Shown here: positions 51,106 through 59,691 of the stretch, in pieces | Numbering within the stretch: the stretch's first letter is position 1 | Layout: each line of letters begins with the position of its first letter | Assembly (NCBI RefSeq): GCF_033446605.1 | Contig: NZ_JAWQUO010000007.1 | Location: 96,312-160,311, forward strand | Reading direction: 5' to 3' | Source: Iodobacter sp025352645 | Lineage (GTDB): Bacteria > Pseudomonadota > Gammaproteobacteria > Burkholderiales > Chitinibacteraceae | DNA length: 64,000 nt | Translations under genes and position numbers: made by a program | Notes under the pieces: model-generated | Database searches by the model: none | What the model was told of the DNA's origin: nothing | What the model saw: the letters and a program-made list of their open reading frames with translations, nothing else

Positions 51106-51318
51106 GCACAGAGAATACAGTGGGTAAATACAGCATACAGAGAAAAAATAGATCAAACCTTCGTCATTCCCGCGTGTCTTTGGCGGGAATCCAGCTGCGC
51201 TGCTGGATCTCCAATATAAACACTCGGGGATGATGACATGCTATTTCGGGCGCTTATTTCGAGTCCTATCCTGGAGGTTTTCTCTGCGTGCTCTGTGCTC
51301 TGATTTTTTTCTCTGTGT
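51106..51318. repeat. CACAGAG-family repeat with a dRS3-like insert
   Basis: AAGCACAGAGAATACAG (from 51106) and the later GTGCTCTGTGCTCTG...CTCTGTG (to 51318) are inverse arms. Inside lies ATTCCC (51167-51172) and GGGAAT (51186-51191) followed by CCAG, which resembles the ATTCCC-N-GGGAAT repeats of Neisseria and others (13 bases between arms here). Confidence 0.55.
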
Positions 51319-51358
51319 CTACAGCTCTTTTTAGAAATTGCGCTAATAAGGAAAATAA

Positions 51359-51934
51359 ATGACGACGGTTGTTGTGGTTAAAAAAGGCGATCAAATCGCC
51401 ATTGCGGCGGATAGCCAATCTACTTTCGGCGATACTCGTCTTGGTGCAGGTGACGATGCATGTTGGAATAAAATTTTTGCCGCACACGATGGCTATTTTT
51501 CAATCGCCGGTAGTGCTGCACACGATTTAGTTTTGCAAGCTGCGCTTAAAAAAGTAAAAAATTTAGACTTTAGTGATCGCCCTGCTATTTTTGAAAGCTT
51601 TAGAAAACTGCATCCCAAATTAAAAGATGATTTTTTCTTAAAAGTAGACGAAGAAGACGATGATCCTTACGAATCCAGCCAAATGACCGTTTTGATGGCT
51701 AATCCGCATGGTATTTTTGCCGTGTATAGCTTGCGTGAAGTTTACGAATACCAGCGCTTTTGGGGCATAGGTAGCGGGCGTGATTACGCCATTGGCGCCA
51801 TGAACGCGGTTTACGATAACCCAGATCTCAGCGCCGCCGATATCGCCCGCATTGGCATCGAAGCCGGCTGCGCCTTTGACGTCAGCTCATCCATGCCCAT
51901 GACCAGCTACACGCTGGAAAAACACAAAAAATAA
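51359..51934 (+). CDS. Proteasome-type Ntn hydrolase (HslV/BPH-like)
   Basis: A 191-residue protein with the hallmarks of a proteasome beta-type threonine peptidase. Removal of Met1 would expose Thr at position 1 (TTVVVVKKGDQIAIAADSQ). Counting from that Thr, Asp17 is in AIAADS and a Lys lies at 37 in NKIF, near the catalytic Lys33 of HslV. YESSQMTVLMA, GIGSGRDYAIGAMNAVY and the late EAGCAFDVSSSMP are conserved in related proteins. It is clearly not HslV: it lacks the GDGQV signature and no hslU follows. It best fits the small BPH group (betaproteobacterial proteasome homologue), or an unnamed relative. Substrate and any ATPase partner are unknown. Confidence 0.65.
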   Translation: MTTVVVVKKGDQIAIAADSQSTFGDTRLGAGDDACWNKIFAAHDGYFSIAGSAAHDLVLQAALKKVKNLDFSDRPAIFESFRKLHPKLKDDFFLKVDEEDDDPYESSQMTVLMANPHGIFAVYSLREVYEYQRFWGIGSGRDYAIGAMNAVYDNPDLSAADIARIGIEAGCAFDVSSSMPMTSYTLEKHKK

Positions 51935-51971
51935 TCTGATTATGTCTCTTGCTCAATTTCATTATAAATAT

Positions 51972-52033
51972 TGTAGGGCGGATGAAACCCGCGTATTTCT
52001 TCAGCATGGCTCGCGGGTTTCACCCGCCCTACA
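51972..52033. repeat. GTAGGGCGG...CCGCCCTAC inverted repeat
   Basis: TGTAGGGCGGATGAAACCCG (from 51972) is mirrored by CGGGTTTCACCCGCCCTACA (to 52033), with a loop of about 20 bases. A variant of the GTAGGG family, just after the Ntn-hydrolase gene. Confidence 0.75.
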
Positions 52034-52113
52034 CATTCAAAAACCAAGCCCAACACTCAAGAAATTCATCTACACAGAGTCCATTGAGCAAGAGACATAA
52101 TCAGGAAAAATAA

Positions 52114-52144
52114 TGTAGGGTGGGCAGGTGTTTCTGCCCACGCG
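52114..52144. repeat. Short GTAGGGTGGGC repeat
   Basis: TGTAGGGTGGGCAGGTG with a hairpin to CTGCCCACGCG, nearly identical to the copy at 40703-40736, 64 bases before hslO. Confidence 0.65.
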
Positions 52145-52207
52145 TTTTTTGGCATCCCCCGCGCGGATAAGCTCACACCCCTCGCGCAAGTTTGTAGAGA
52201 TAAAATA

Positions 52208-53077
52208 ATGAAAGATTCACTAGAGCGTTTTTTGTTTGATGGCTTGCCAGTACGCGGCGAAATCGTGCAACTAGATGCCACTTACAAAGAAGTGCTTACC
52301 CGTCACCCTTACCCGCCGGTCTTGCAAAAACGCATCGGTGAGCTAATGGCCGCTGCTGCCTTGCTTACCGCCACCATTAAGCTAGATGGCACTTTGGTCA
52401 TGCAATTGCGTGGCAATGGCCCACTTAAAATGCTGGTGGTGGAATGCACCAGCGAAATGACTATGCGGGCTACGGCACGTTGGGAAGGGCTGATTGCCAA
52501 CGATGCCACACTGGCGGAACTGATCGGCCAAGGTCAGTTCTCCATCATGATTGATCCGCAAGACGGCGAAACCTACCAAGGTATTGTGGGCTTTGAAAAA
52601 GGCCAGAGCGTCGCCCAAATCATCGAAACCTATATGCAGCGTTCCGAGCAGCTAGATACCAAGCTATGGCTCGCTGCAGATGGCGAAACATCGGGTGGCT
52701 TATTAATTCAAAAGCTGCCTGATGGGCACGGCGATGACGATGGTTGGGACCGTGTCAACGCGCTATCGCAAACTATTCAAGATGAAGAGCTGCTCAACTT
52801 ACCGCTGCGCGAAACGCTTTACCGCCTATATAACGAAGAAAAAGTTCGCATCTTTGATCCTGTTAGCCCAAGCTTCGCCTGCACCTGCTCCAGAGAGCGC
52901 GTGGGTGGCATGCTTAAAATGCTAGGCAAAGAAGAAATCGAAGGCCTACTGGCCGAACAAGGTCACGTGGATGTTGGCTGCGAATTCTGCAACGAAAAAT
53001 ACCAGTTCGATCAGGTAGACGTCACCCAGCTGTTTATTGGGAATGGGATTACTGAGGTGAACCCGCAGGTGCATTAA
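52208..53077 (+). CDS. hslO: Redox-regulated chaperone Hsp33
   Basis: A 289-residue cytoplasmic holdase switched on by oxidative unfolding. N-terminal landmarks: PVRGEIVQLDATYKEVLTRH, then LLTATIKLDGTLVMQLRG. The C-terminal redox switch is the zinc-binding set CTC (CTCSRERVGG) and CEFC (VGCEFCNEKYQFD). All four Cys are present. Length is typical (about 292). Follows the proteasome-like gene in the same direction but about 270 bases of repeats separate them. Confidence 0.96.
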   Translation: MKDSLERFLFDGLPVRGEIVQLDATYKEVLTRHPYPPVLQKRIGELMAAAALLTATIKLDGTLVMQLRGNGPLKMLVVECTSEMTMRATARWEGLIANDATLAELIGQGQFSIMIDPQDGETYQGIVGFEKGQSVAQIIETYMQRSEQLDTKLWLAADGETSGGLLIQKLPDGHGDDDGWDRVNALSQTIQDEELLNLPLRETLYRLYNEEKVRIFDPVSPSFACTCSRERVGGMLKMLGKEEIEGLLAEQGHVDVGCEFCNEKYQFDQVDVTQLFIGNGITEVNPQVH

Positions 53078-53110
53078 AAATAAAGCCGGAAATAATCCGG
53101 CTTTATTTTT
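53076..53110. terminator. Bidirectional intrinsic terminator
   Basis: AAAAATAAAGCCGGA (53076-53090), loop AATAA, TCCGGCTTTATTTTT (53096-53110), overlapping the hslO stop codon. It serves hslO and the convergent PEP-CTERM gene. Confidence 0.9.
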
Positions 53111-53151
53111 TTAAATTAAATGTATATAGCACCACTAATTTATGAATGCTT

Positions 53152-53709
53152 TCAATTACTTCTCCGCTTCCGGGTCGAGAATAGGGCTATTAAACCAAGT
53201 CCTAATAGTGCATAGGTTTCTGGCTCAGGTACCGGGGTAGTTACATTGATGTTGTCTAATAATGAAGAGTTTGCGAAAGGCCCTGTGCTATAAAAAACAA
53301 CTTTATTTAAGCCGCTCCAATTAAAAATTGCATGGGTAGCTGAGGTCGTTTGGGCTGCAATATCACTGTGAAAAGTTAAAGTATTTCCGACATAGCCTTC
53401 AAAATGGGTTATGCCACTGAGTGTCGCCATGCTCACGTACAGATCGTTTAATTGGAAAGGGTTTGTGCTAGAAAATGAAGCAGGATCACCATAGCCATTA
53501 AACGCTACATTATGGCCAGAGATAGTCGCCGCAGTATAATTCCCATCTGTAAAAACGTTGTTCCAAGTAAAGCCATTATAAAGCCCTGTTATTGGGTCGC
53601 CAGTACTTGGTAAATCATCAAAATTAATGACTTTTGCAAAAACAGTGGATGAAATGGCAAGAGATAAAGCCAATAAAAAAAATGTTATGGATTGTTGAAA
53701 TAGCTTCAT
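53152..53709 (-). CDS. PEP-CTERM sorting domain protein
   Basis: A 185-residue secreted protein. Signal peptide to about residue 25 (ALSLAISSTVFAK), a beta-rich domain starting VINFDDLPSTGD, and the anchor VPEPETYALLGLGLIALF with basic tail STRKRRSN. The anchor nearly matches that of the protein at 443-1024, so both probably use the same exosortase (not in this window). It is immediately downstream of the GH20 hexosaminidase gene in the same direction and has the same AT-rich composition, so it may be part of the same acquired unit. Function is unknown. Confidence 0.85.
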   Translation of the reverse strand: MKLFQQSITFFLLALSLAISSTVFAKVINFDDLPSTGDPITGLYNGFTWNNVFTDGNYTAATISGHNVAFNGYGDPASFSSTNPFQLNDLYVSMATLSGITHFEGYVGNTLTFHSDIAAQTTSATHAIFNWSGLNKVVFYSTGPFANSSLLDNINVTTPVPEPETYALLGLGLIALFSTRKRRSN

Positions 53710-53818
53710 TTTAAGACTCCAGAAATATTACATTTAAGGTGGTGATTAATTAGCTGCGCCTTCAATAAAAATTTTTAACCTGTTAAAGCAAATAACATCA
53801 TCGATTCAAAAAAGTGGG

Positions 53819-55780
53819 TTATTCCGCATAAATTTCAAAATCCCAGATTGAGTATGACCATTGAGGGTATTTTGGGGTGATGCCGGCAATACGAACAAAG
53901 CGAGCATAACTTGGTGGAACAGATAACTGAGTGACTCCAGCACTATTCTGGCCTCTTTTTTGGTAAATGCTCGTCCATTTGATTCCATCTGAAGAGGTTT
54001 GGATATCATAATCAATAGCAGATGCTATTTCCCAATTGATAACTATTTTATTAAAAAAAGTGTTTTTTCCAAGGTCAACTTGCAGCCATGCTTTATTATC
54101 AGTTTCAGCGCCTGCCCATCTGCTCCTACTATTACCATCAGTGGTTGCTTCTGGAGAATATGCTTGAGCGGTACCACATGCGTAACAGCTAGAGGCTGTA
54201 GTAGGTTTACCTGCGGCTAAATCCCCTTGTTTAAATTCAAATGAATTAGTCATACTTTTTACACTTATCCCTGTTCCTGTCCCTATTTTATTGGCGAGTA
54301 AACTGAATTGTCCGTAGTTCATGGGTAGAGCATCAGTTGTGCTCCATGTTTTTTGGGCTAAAGCAATAAGAGTGGGCTGAATTAATGCGTCAACATACTG
54401 ATCGCTGTATTGCACGCCAATGGCTGCATTATCATTCCACAAGGGAATGCCAGCACCTAGAAATTGGCTAGGTGCATTTTTGCCTGAATAAGGGGGGAGC
54501 CAATTGATATACAGTTTTTGGCTATCACCACCTAGATTATAGGCTGCGCCGAGAGCAACATTATCTGTGTAGTCGGACTTTGCAACTAAATAGTTTTCCC
54601 AGTCGATGTAATTTGCTTTAAACCCATCATTGAGTACATTGTTTAGTGAGTATTGAGAACTCAACCAAGCGTCGATAATGATCTCTGGATCTAAACGTTT
54701 TCCACTAAAGCCAAGTGCAGTGGCAGACCCCCATATTCTAGGTGTTTTACCTTTGCTTTTTAGGTATATGCTTAAGTTATTGACGTATGAAATATAATCT
54801 TCAGCATGGTTGTGATCGTATTCATCTGCTCCAAGGTGAAATTGCTTGCTGCTAAACCAAGGTAAGAATTCGTCTAAAACTGATTTTATAAAAGGTAGTG
54901 TTTTAGGGTTGCTTAAATCAAGCATGCTTTTATTAGATGGTATTGCAATTTCAGGTTTGAAATTAGTAAATGCTAAGGCGTGAGCGGGAGTGTCAAATTC
55001 AGGAATAATTTCAATGCCATATATCGCACCTGCAAGCTCTATTTGTTGCCAGTCGCTTTTAGTGTAAGCGCCATCCTTTGCAGCTAGGTCTATGAATTTT
55101 GCATTGCTTGATTTTAAACGGAAAGCTGCATAGTTATTATTTTGAATACTATTGTCATTAAGGTGAATATGAAACTGATTTAATTTGAAGTAACTTAAAA
55201 ATCGAATGGTATCTATTAAATAGTCTTTGCTAAAAAAACGCCTGCCAACATCAAGCATAAACTTTCTTTCTTTTAAGTCGGGGTAATCAGTGGCAGTGCC
55301 TACGGGTATTTTTTTTGATTGCTTTAATATTTGCAGTAAGCTTCTTGTGCCAAATACTGCTGCTTGATATGTTTCACCAGTTATATTTACCTCATTGCTA
55401 ATTTTAAGTTGATATCCTTCAATATTATTTGTGAGTGTTTTGCCCTGCTGAATATCCAATGTAATATTAGTGTAGTCTCCTGAACTGGGGTAGAGCTTTG
55501 AAAGGCCAGTAATATCATTTGCTAATTTTTTTCCATTGATGACTTGTACTTGTGAACCAATGGAGTTGTGTATTTCTCTAGCTAGCTCTCTTGAAAATGC
55601 TTCAAACTTTGGGTCTACAAACATAATTCTTATTTTATGAGATAAATCAAGCTCACCCTCGCCCCCATTCCAAAGCCTTAAAGAAGGAATAGTTTTAGGT
55701 ATGGGGTTTACAGTAGCATTAACGATGCCAGTATATAAACTGAAAGCAAATATGGTTAAAGGTAATAAGTATTTATTCAT
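53819..55780 (-). CDS. Secreted beta-N-acetylhexosaminidase (GH20) with a discoidin domain
   Basis: A 653-residue secreted glycosidase that likely removes GlcNAc from chitin oligosaccharides or glycans. Signal peptide (1 to about 22), a GH20 N-terminal alpha/beta domain (about 30-165), then the catalytic barrel (about 167-490). The Asp-Glu catalytic pair of substrate-assisted GH20 enzymes is Asp319-Glu320 in HLGADEYD. RKFMLDVGRRFFSKDYL, FHIHLNDN and IEIIPEFDTPAHALA are typical. The C-terminal part (about 515-653) is an F5/8-type (CBM32-like) galactose-binding fold that probably binds the substrate. The gene is markedly AT-rich compared with its neighbours. No PEP-CTERM tail. Confidence 0.93.
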   Translation of the reverse strand: MNKYLLPLTIFAFSLYTGIVNATVNPIPKTIPSLRLWNGGEGELDLSHKIRIMFVDPKFEAFSRELAREIHNSIGSQVQVINGKKLANDITGLSKLYPSSGDYTNITLDIQQGKTLTNNIEGYQLKISNEVNITGETYQAAVFGTRSLLQILKQSKKIPVGTATDYPDLKERKFMLDVGRRFFSKDYLIDTIRFLSYFKLNQFHIHLNDNSIQNNNYAAFRLKSSNAKFIDLAAKDGAYTKSDWQQIELAGAIYGIEIIPEFDTPAHALAFTNFKPEIAIPSNKSMLDLSNPKTLPFIKSVLDEFLPWFSSKQFHLGADEYDHNHAEDYISYVNNLSIYLKSKGKTPRIWGSATALGFSGKRLDPEIIIDAWLSSQYSLNNVLNDGFKANYIDWENYLVAKSDYTDNVALGAAYNLGGDSQKLYINWLPPYSGKNAPSQFLGAGIPLWNDNAAIGVQYSDQYVDALIQPTLIALAQKTWSTTDALPMNYGQFSLLANKIGTGTGISVKSMTNSFEFKQGDLAAGKPTTASSCYACGTAQAYSPEATTDGNSRSRWAGAETDNKAWLQVDLGKNTFFNKIVINWEIASAIDYDIQTSSDGIKWTSIYQKRGQNSAGVTQLSVPPSYARFVRIAGITPKYPQWSYSIWDFEIYAE

Positions 55781-56463
55781 TTTGCTAGCTCCATATAAAA
55801 TAAGGAATTAGCTGCACGTTTACTTTTCGCAGCTAATTCATAATATTTTTTTTACTGGAGGAAGTAAAGATTCATTCTTTCGTGTTGATTTCATTTGTTT
55901 TTTTTATTCTTTCTTGGTGTTTACATTTCTTTGTGTTGTTACATATGTTTACATTCTTTTTTTTTATATACTGATAAGCAGCTAAGCCCAAGATGGTTTA
56001 TTCTTTTGCTACAAGCCTTGTTTTACTTAATTACTTTGTTAGAAAACTTAGCTTGTACTAGTTAGTTTAATTTTGTAATTTATATTTATTTTTTATAAGT
56101 AAAATTATGTACCTATTTGTTTGAGGCTATTTTTCATGTTCATATTTTCATATAAATGGATTTATATTGCTTTTAGATGCATTTTTTTAATTTAAAAAAA
56201 CAAAAATATTATCTTACTTGTTTTGTTTGTAGTAAAAATATTCATGTAATAAATAGATTATGTAACATTGTGCTCAGTCGTATCTAGCTGATGAGCGGTT
56301 GAATGGAGATAAGTTTATTGGGCTTTATTTGATCAAATGGGTAAGGATATCGCTATGAATTTTTCTAGCTCTTAGGGTAGTTCAGGTCATTAACTCAGAA
56401 TGCGTTGTATAGGGGCATAAAAAAACCGCCCTGATAATCAGGGCGGTTATGGCTTAAAACACT
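55781..56463. other. AT-rich 683-base intergenic region
   Basis: The longest gene-free stretch, very AT-rich with many T tracts and no frame of 60 codons. It includes the promoter region of the hexosaminidase gene. Nothing else is recognisable except the ydgA terminator at its end. Composition suggests it was acquired together with the adjacent GH20 and PEP-CTERM genes. Confidence 0.5.
56418..56448 (-). terminator. Intrinsic terminator of ydgA
   Basis: AACCGCCCTGA (56424-56434), loop TAA, TCAGGGCGGTT (56438-56448). On the minus strand a T run follows. Confidence 0.88.
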
Positions 56464-57909
56464 TTATTCTGCCGCAGGCTGTTGCCAAGGCAGGGGCACG
56501 TTGATGCCGTTGAGTAAGAAGCTACCTTTTTCTAACGAGGCTTTGGCAGAGAGCAGGCCGTTTTCGCTGCGGATCAGGTTTTGATCGGTGAGCTTATTGA
56601 TCTGGCCTTCTACAAATTGCCCTGCTAGATAATCAAGATCATCGGCTGCCACGCCGCTATCTGGGCCGCCAAACATATTGCGGGCTTGCCACATCACCAT
56701 GGTTTCAATCACTTTACGCGGTACCGAGAAATCAGCCTTGGCGTGCAGTTTATTCACGAATTCCACTGGTTTATCTAAGTCGGCAGGCTGGAAGCCTTTT
56801 AGGCCTACTTCGGTAGTGAAGTGGATGGAGCCATCGGGCAGTTTAACGTCAAACTTTTTGATGGCTAAGAGCGGGTCGTGGGTGAGCAGTGGCATGCCGT
56901 GAGTTTTAACCAACTTAACTAGCTCGTTTGAAAACTGATCGCGGCTAAGCTGTTTCTTTTGTAGTGCGGTAAATTCGTCGGCAAGCTTGGCAAGGGTTGG
57001 GCCGTGCAAATGGCTGGCCGTGGCTTGCACTTCGGCTGGGCCGTAAGGTTGGTCGTCTAGAACCAGCTTGGCTAGGTTGATATTTGCGCTGCCATTGATA
57101 AACTCACCTTCCTCGCTGATTTTTCCTGCGTAGGCTAGGTTTTCTAGCTTGAGCTTGATCGGTGTGCCTTCAAGCAATTGCATATCAAAGCCAGCCAGCT
57201 TGGCTTGGGTGTTGCCAAGCATCACGCCCGTTTTACCGCGTACATGATCAAAGCCAAAGGTTAAATCATTAAAGGCGAAAGAGAGCTTGCCTTTGGCTCC
57301 ACCGGATAGGCCGGGCGCATTGGCAATCAGTCTTACGCTGTTAAAATCGCCGCCGTAATTTAGCGTGGCATTAAAGCCTTTCCAATTGGCTTTTACGCCA
57401 GAGATGGCTTCTTCGTAATCAAAGCTGGGTACTTTAATATCAATGACGCCATCGTCATTAAAGCCGATTTTATTTTCAATATGAATGGGTTTTTGTGCGC
57501 CAAAGAACTGAGTTAAAAACTTTTGAGTTTCTGGCGAAAACATAAATTCCGATTCAACCACCGCTTTATATGGGTGTAGGTTAAATCGGCTAAGCAGCGG
57601 CAATGGGCCGTGCTGGATATGCTGGGTATAGGTGACTTCAAATTTAGGTAGCTCGGTGCCTGCGCGCTCAATAAAAAAGCGATATAGCTCAGGGTTAAGC
57701 AATAGCGCGGTTTTTTCGCTAGAGCTAAACCAGCCGCGCTGATATTCACGATTTTTTACAATAAAGTAGGGCAGGCTGCTTAGCCATTCGTGCTGCTTTT
57801 GCAATGTGTTTTCTGCAGCTTTACCTGCAACATAGGCCCCGCCAATATAGGCAGTAGACAGTATGGCGGCGGTAATTGCACTGCCCAGTAATACTTTACG
57901 TTTCACCAT
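56464..57909 (-). CDS. ydgA: YdgA family (DUF945) protein
   Basis: About 481 residues from ATG 57909 (MVKRKVLLGSAITAAILS). One N-terminal membrane anchor (about 5-27) and a long, repetitive beta-rich periplasmic part of the YdgA/DUF945 type: QRGWFSSSEKTALLL, TQHIQHGPLPLL and FTTEVGLKGFQP. Family members are envelope proteins linked in E. coli to cell-envelope and c-di-GMP-related surface phenotypes, with no clear biochemical role. The frame opens 4 codons earlier at 57921, and GGAG lies just before the ATG at 57909. It follows purB across about 80 bases in the same direction. Confidence 0.87.
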   Translation of the reverse strand: MVKRKVLLGSAITAAILSTAYIGGAYVAGKAAENTLQKQHEWLSSLPYFIVKNREYQRGWFSSSEKTALLLNPELYRFFIERAGTELPKFEVTYTQHIQHGPLPLLSRFNLHPYKAVVESEFMFSPETQKFLTQFFGAQKPIHIENKIGFNDDGVIDIKVPSFDYEEAISGVKANWKGFNATLNYGGDFNSVRLIANAPGLSGGAKGKLSFAFNDLTFGFDHVRGKTGVMLGNTQAKLAGFDMQLLEGTPIKLKLENLAYAGKISEEGEFINGSANINLAKLVLDDQPYGPAEVQATASHLHGPTLAKLADEFTALQKKQLSRDQFSNELVKLVKTHGMPLLTHDPLLAIKKFDVKLPDGSIHFTTEVGLKGFQPADLDKPVEFVNKLHAKADFSVPRKVIETMVMWQARNMFGGPDSGVAADDLDYLAGQFVEGQINKLTDQNLIRSENGLLSAKASLEKGSFLLNGINVPLPWQQPAAE

Positions 57910-57954
57910 TTTCTCCGGCATTCAATAACAAGCTTCGTATTGGGATAGCTTGAC

Positions 57955-57980
57955 AGAAAAACGGGCGCTTGTGGCGCCCG
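57955..57980 (-). terminator. Intrinsic terminator of purB
   Basis: CGGGCGC (57962-57968) pairs with GCGCCCG (57974-57980); on the minus strand TTTTT follows. Confidence 0.75.
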
Positions 57981-57991
57981 CTTTGATGGGA

Positions 57992-59362
57992 TTAAATCCG
58001 ATTCGCCAGTTCTACGGCTTTACCGATGTAATTCCAAGGAGTCAGCTCTTTCAGGCGGGCTTTTTCTAGCTCAGGGATTTCTAAACCATCAATAAATACC
58101 GCCAGTGCTTCGCGGGTAATGCCACTTTTGCCACGTGTGAGTTCTTTTAATTGCTCATACGGATTTGGCACGGCATAGCGGCGCATCACGGTTTGAATTG
58201 GCTCAGCGAGCACTTCCCAATTGGCATTCAGGTCATCAAGCATGGCTTGGCGATTGACTTCCAATTTGTTCAAGCCTTTTAAGCAGGCCACATAAGCAAG
58301 CAAGCTGTAACCTAAACCCACACCCATGTTACGCAAAACGGTGGAGTCGGTTAAGTCACGCTGCCAGCGGCTGATGGGCAGTTTTTGCGATAGGTGCGTG
58401 AGCATTGCATTGGCCATCCCTAGATTGCCTTCGGAGTTTTCGAAGTCAATTGGGTTTACCTTATGCGGCATGGTGGAGGAGCCAATTTCGTTTTTATTGA
58501 CGCGCTGTTTAAAGAAGCCCAGCGAGATATAGCCCCAGATATCACGGTTCATATCAATCAGAATGGTGTTGGCACGGGTAAACGTGTCGTACAGCTCGCT
58601 CATATAATCGTGCGATTCAATTTGCGTGCTGTAGGCGTTAAAGCTGATGCCTAGGCTTTCTACAAAGCGGCGGCAGAAGCTTTCCCAATCAAAATCAGGG
58701 TAGGCGGAGATGTGGGCATTGTAGTTACCTACCGCGCCATTGATCTTGCCTAACAGCTCGATTTTTTCAATGCGCACCAATTGGCGCTCAAGGCGGTAGG
58801 CCACATTGGCCATTTCCTTGCCCATGGTGGTTGGCGTAGCTGGCTGGCCGTGGGTGCGGCTCATCATTGGCGCATCGGCTAAATCATGGGCCAGCTCTTT
58901 GAGCTTGCTGACCATTTCTTTGAGCTTAGGCAGCATCACGGCGTCACGCGCGCCTTTTAGCATTAGGGCGTGGCTCAGATTATTGATGTCTTCAGAGGTA
59001 CAAGCGAAGTGGATAAACTCGCTGGCAGCGCTGACTTCCGCATTGCCAGATAAGCGCTCTTTCATCCAGTATTCAACGGCTTTTACGTCGTGATTAGTGG
59101 TGCGCTCAATGGTTTTAACTTCGAGCGCGTGCTCGGGTGAAAACTGGGCGACAACCGCATCGAGTTCAGCGATGGTGGCTGCAGAGAATGGTTTAATCTC
59201 TTCAATGGCCGCTTCTGCAGCAAGGGCTTTTAGCCAAGCAATTTCAACGGCAACGCGGTTTTTAACCAGCGCGTACTCGCTAAAATAAGGACGTAAATCG
59301 GCGAGCTGTTTTTCATAACGACCGTCGAGTGGGGATAGGGCAGTAAGGGCTGAAAGTTCCAT
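57992..59362 (-). CDS. purB: Adenylosuccinate lyase
   Basis: A 456-residue cytoplasmic homotetrameric lyase acting twice in purine synthesis (SAICAR to AICAR, adenylosuccinate to AMP). Fumarase-superfamily signature GSSTMPHKVNPIDFEN, RTTNHDVKAVEYW and the catalytic region MSRTHGQPATPTT. Length matches E. coli PurB (456), whose N-terminus MELSSLTAVSPVDGRYG is nearly identical. It is a single gene with its own terminator. Confidence 0.97.
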   Translation of the reverse strand: MELSALTALSPLDGRYEKQLADLRPYFSEYALVKNRVAVEIAWLKALAAEAAIEEIKPFSAATIAELDAVVAQFSPEHALEVKTIERTTNHDVKAVEYWMKERLSGNAEVSAASEFIHFACTSEDINNLSHALMLKGARDAVMLPKLKEMVSKLKELAHDLADAPMMSRTHGQPATPTTMGKEMANVAYRLERQLVRIEKIELLGKINGAVGNYNAHISAYPDFDWESFCRRFVESLGISFNAYSTQIESHDYMSELYDTFTRANTILIDMNRDIWGYISLGFFKQRVNKNEIGSSTMPHKVNPIDFENSEGNLGMANAMLTHLSQKLPISRWQRDLTDSTVLRNMGVGLGYSLLAYVACLKGLNKLEVNRQAMLDDLNANWEVLAEPIQTVMRRYAVPNPYEQLKELTRGKSGITREALAVFIDGLEIPELEKARLKELTPWNYIGKAVELANRI

Positions 59363-59691
59363 TCTAAGCCAAGTCTCACGTCTACAAAAATCAAGGCGCT
59401 AATTTTAACACAGCCGCCGCATGCTGCTCTGTGCAAACTGCATTAGCGGAGAAATCTATTTGCCAAAAAGTAGGATGAGTGTTGTTTTTACAGGGGTTTG
59501 TTAATTTGTAGCGTTTATCAAGGGCGGTTTGTATCAGTATCCTACTTAAGCTTTAAGCAATAGCATGCTTTGATGAAATCTTATGTAGAGAGACGCCTTG
59601 ATCTGTTTGCAACGCTAGAATAAATAAGGATGACAGCAGCGGCGGCTCTTGTAAGAATGGCGCTACAAATATAAAGAAAAGGATGGGGGAA
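59363..59691. other. Intergenic gap between purB and the dioxygenase gene
   Basis: 329 bases between divergent genes. No gene, repeat or RNA recognised. Promoters of purB and the dioxygenase are expected here. The purB end carries ATTTTAACACAG-like AT-rich sequence, but no boxes can be assigned. Confidence 0.35.

Noticed and set aside
20550..52144. Dispersed repeats as CRISPR arrays
   Set aside because: Copies are few, widely separated and inverted, not regularly spaced direct repeats; no cas genes.
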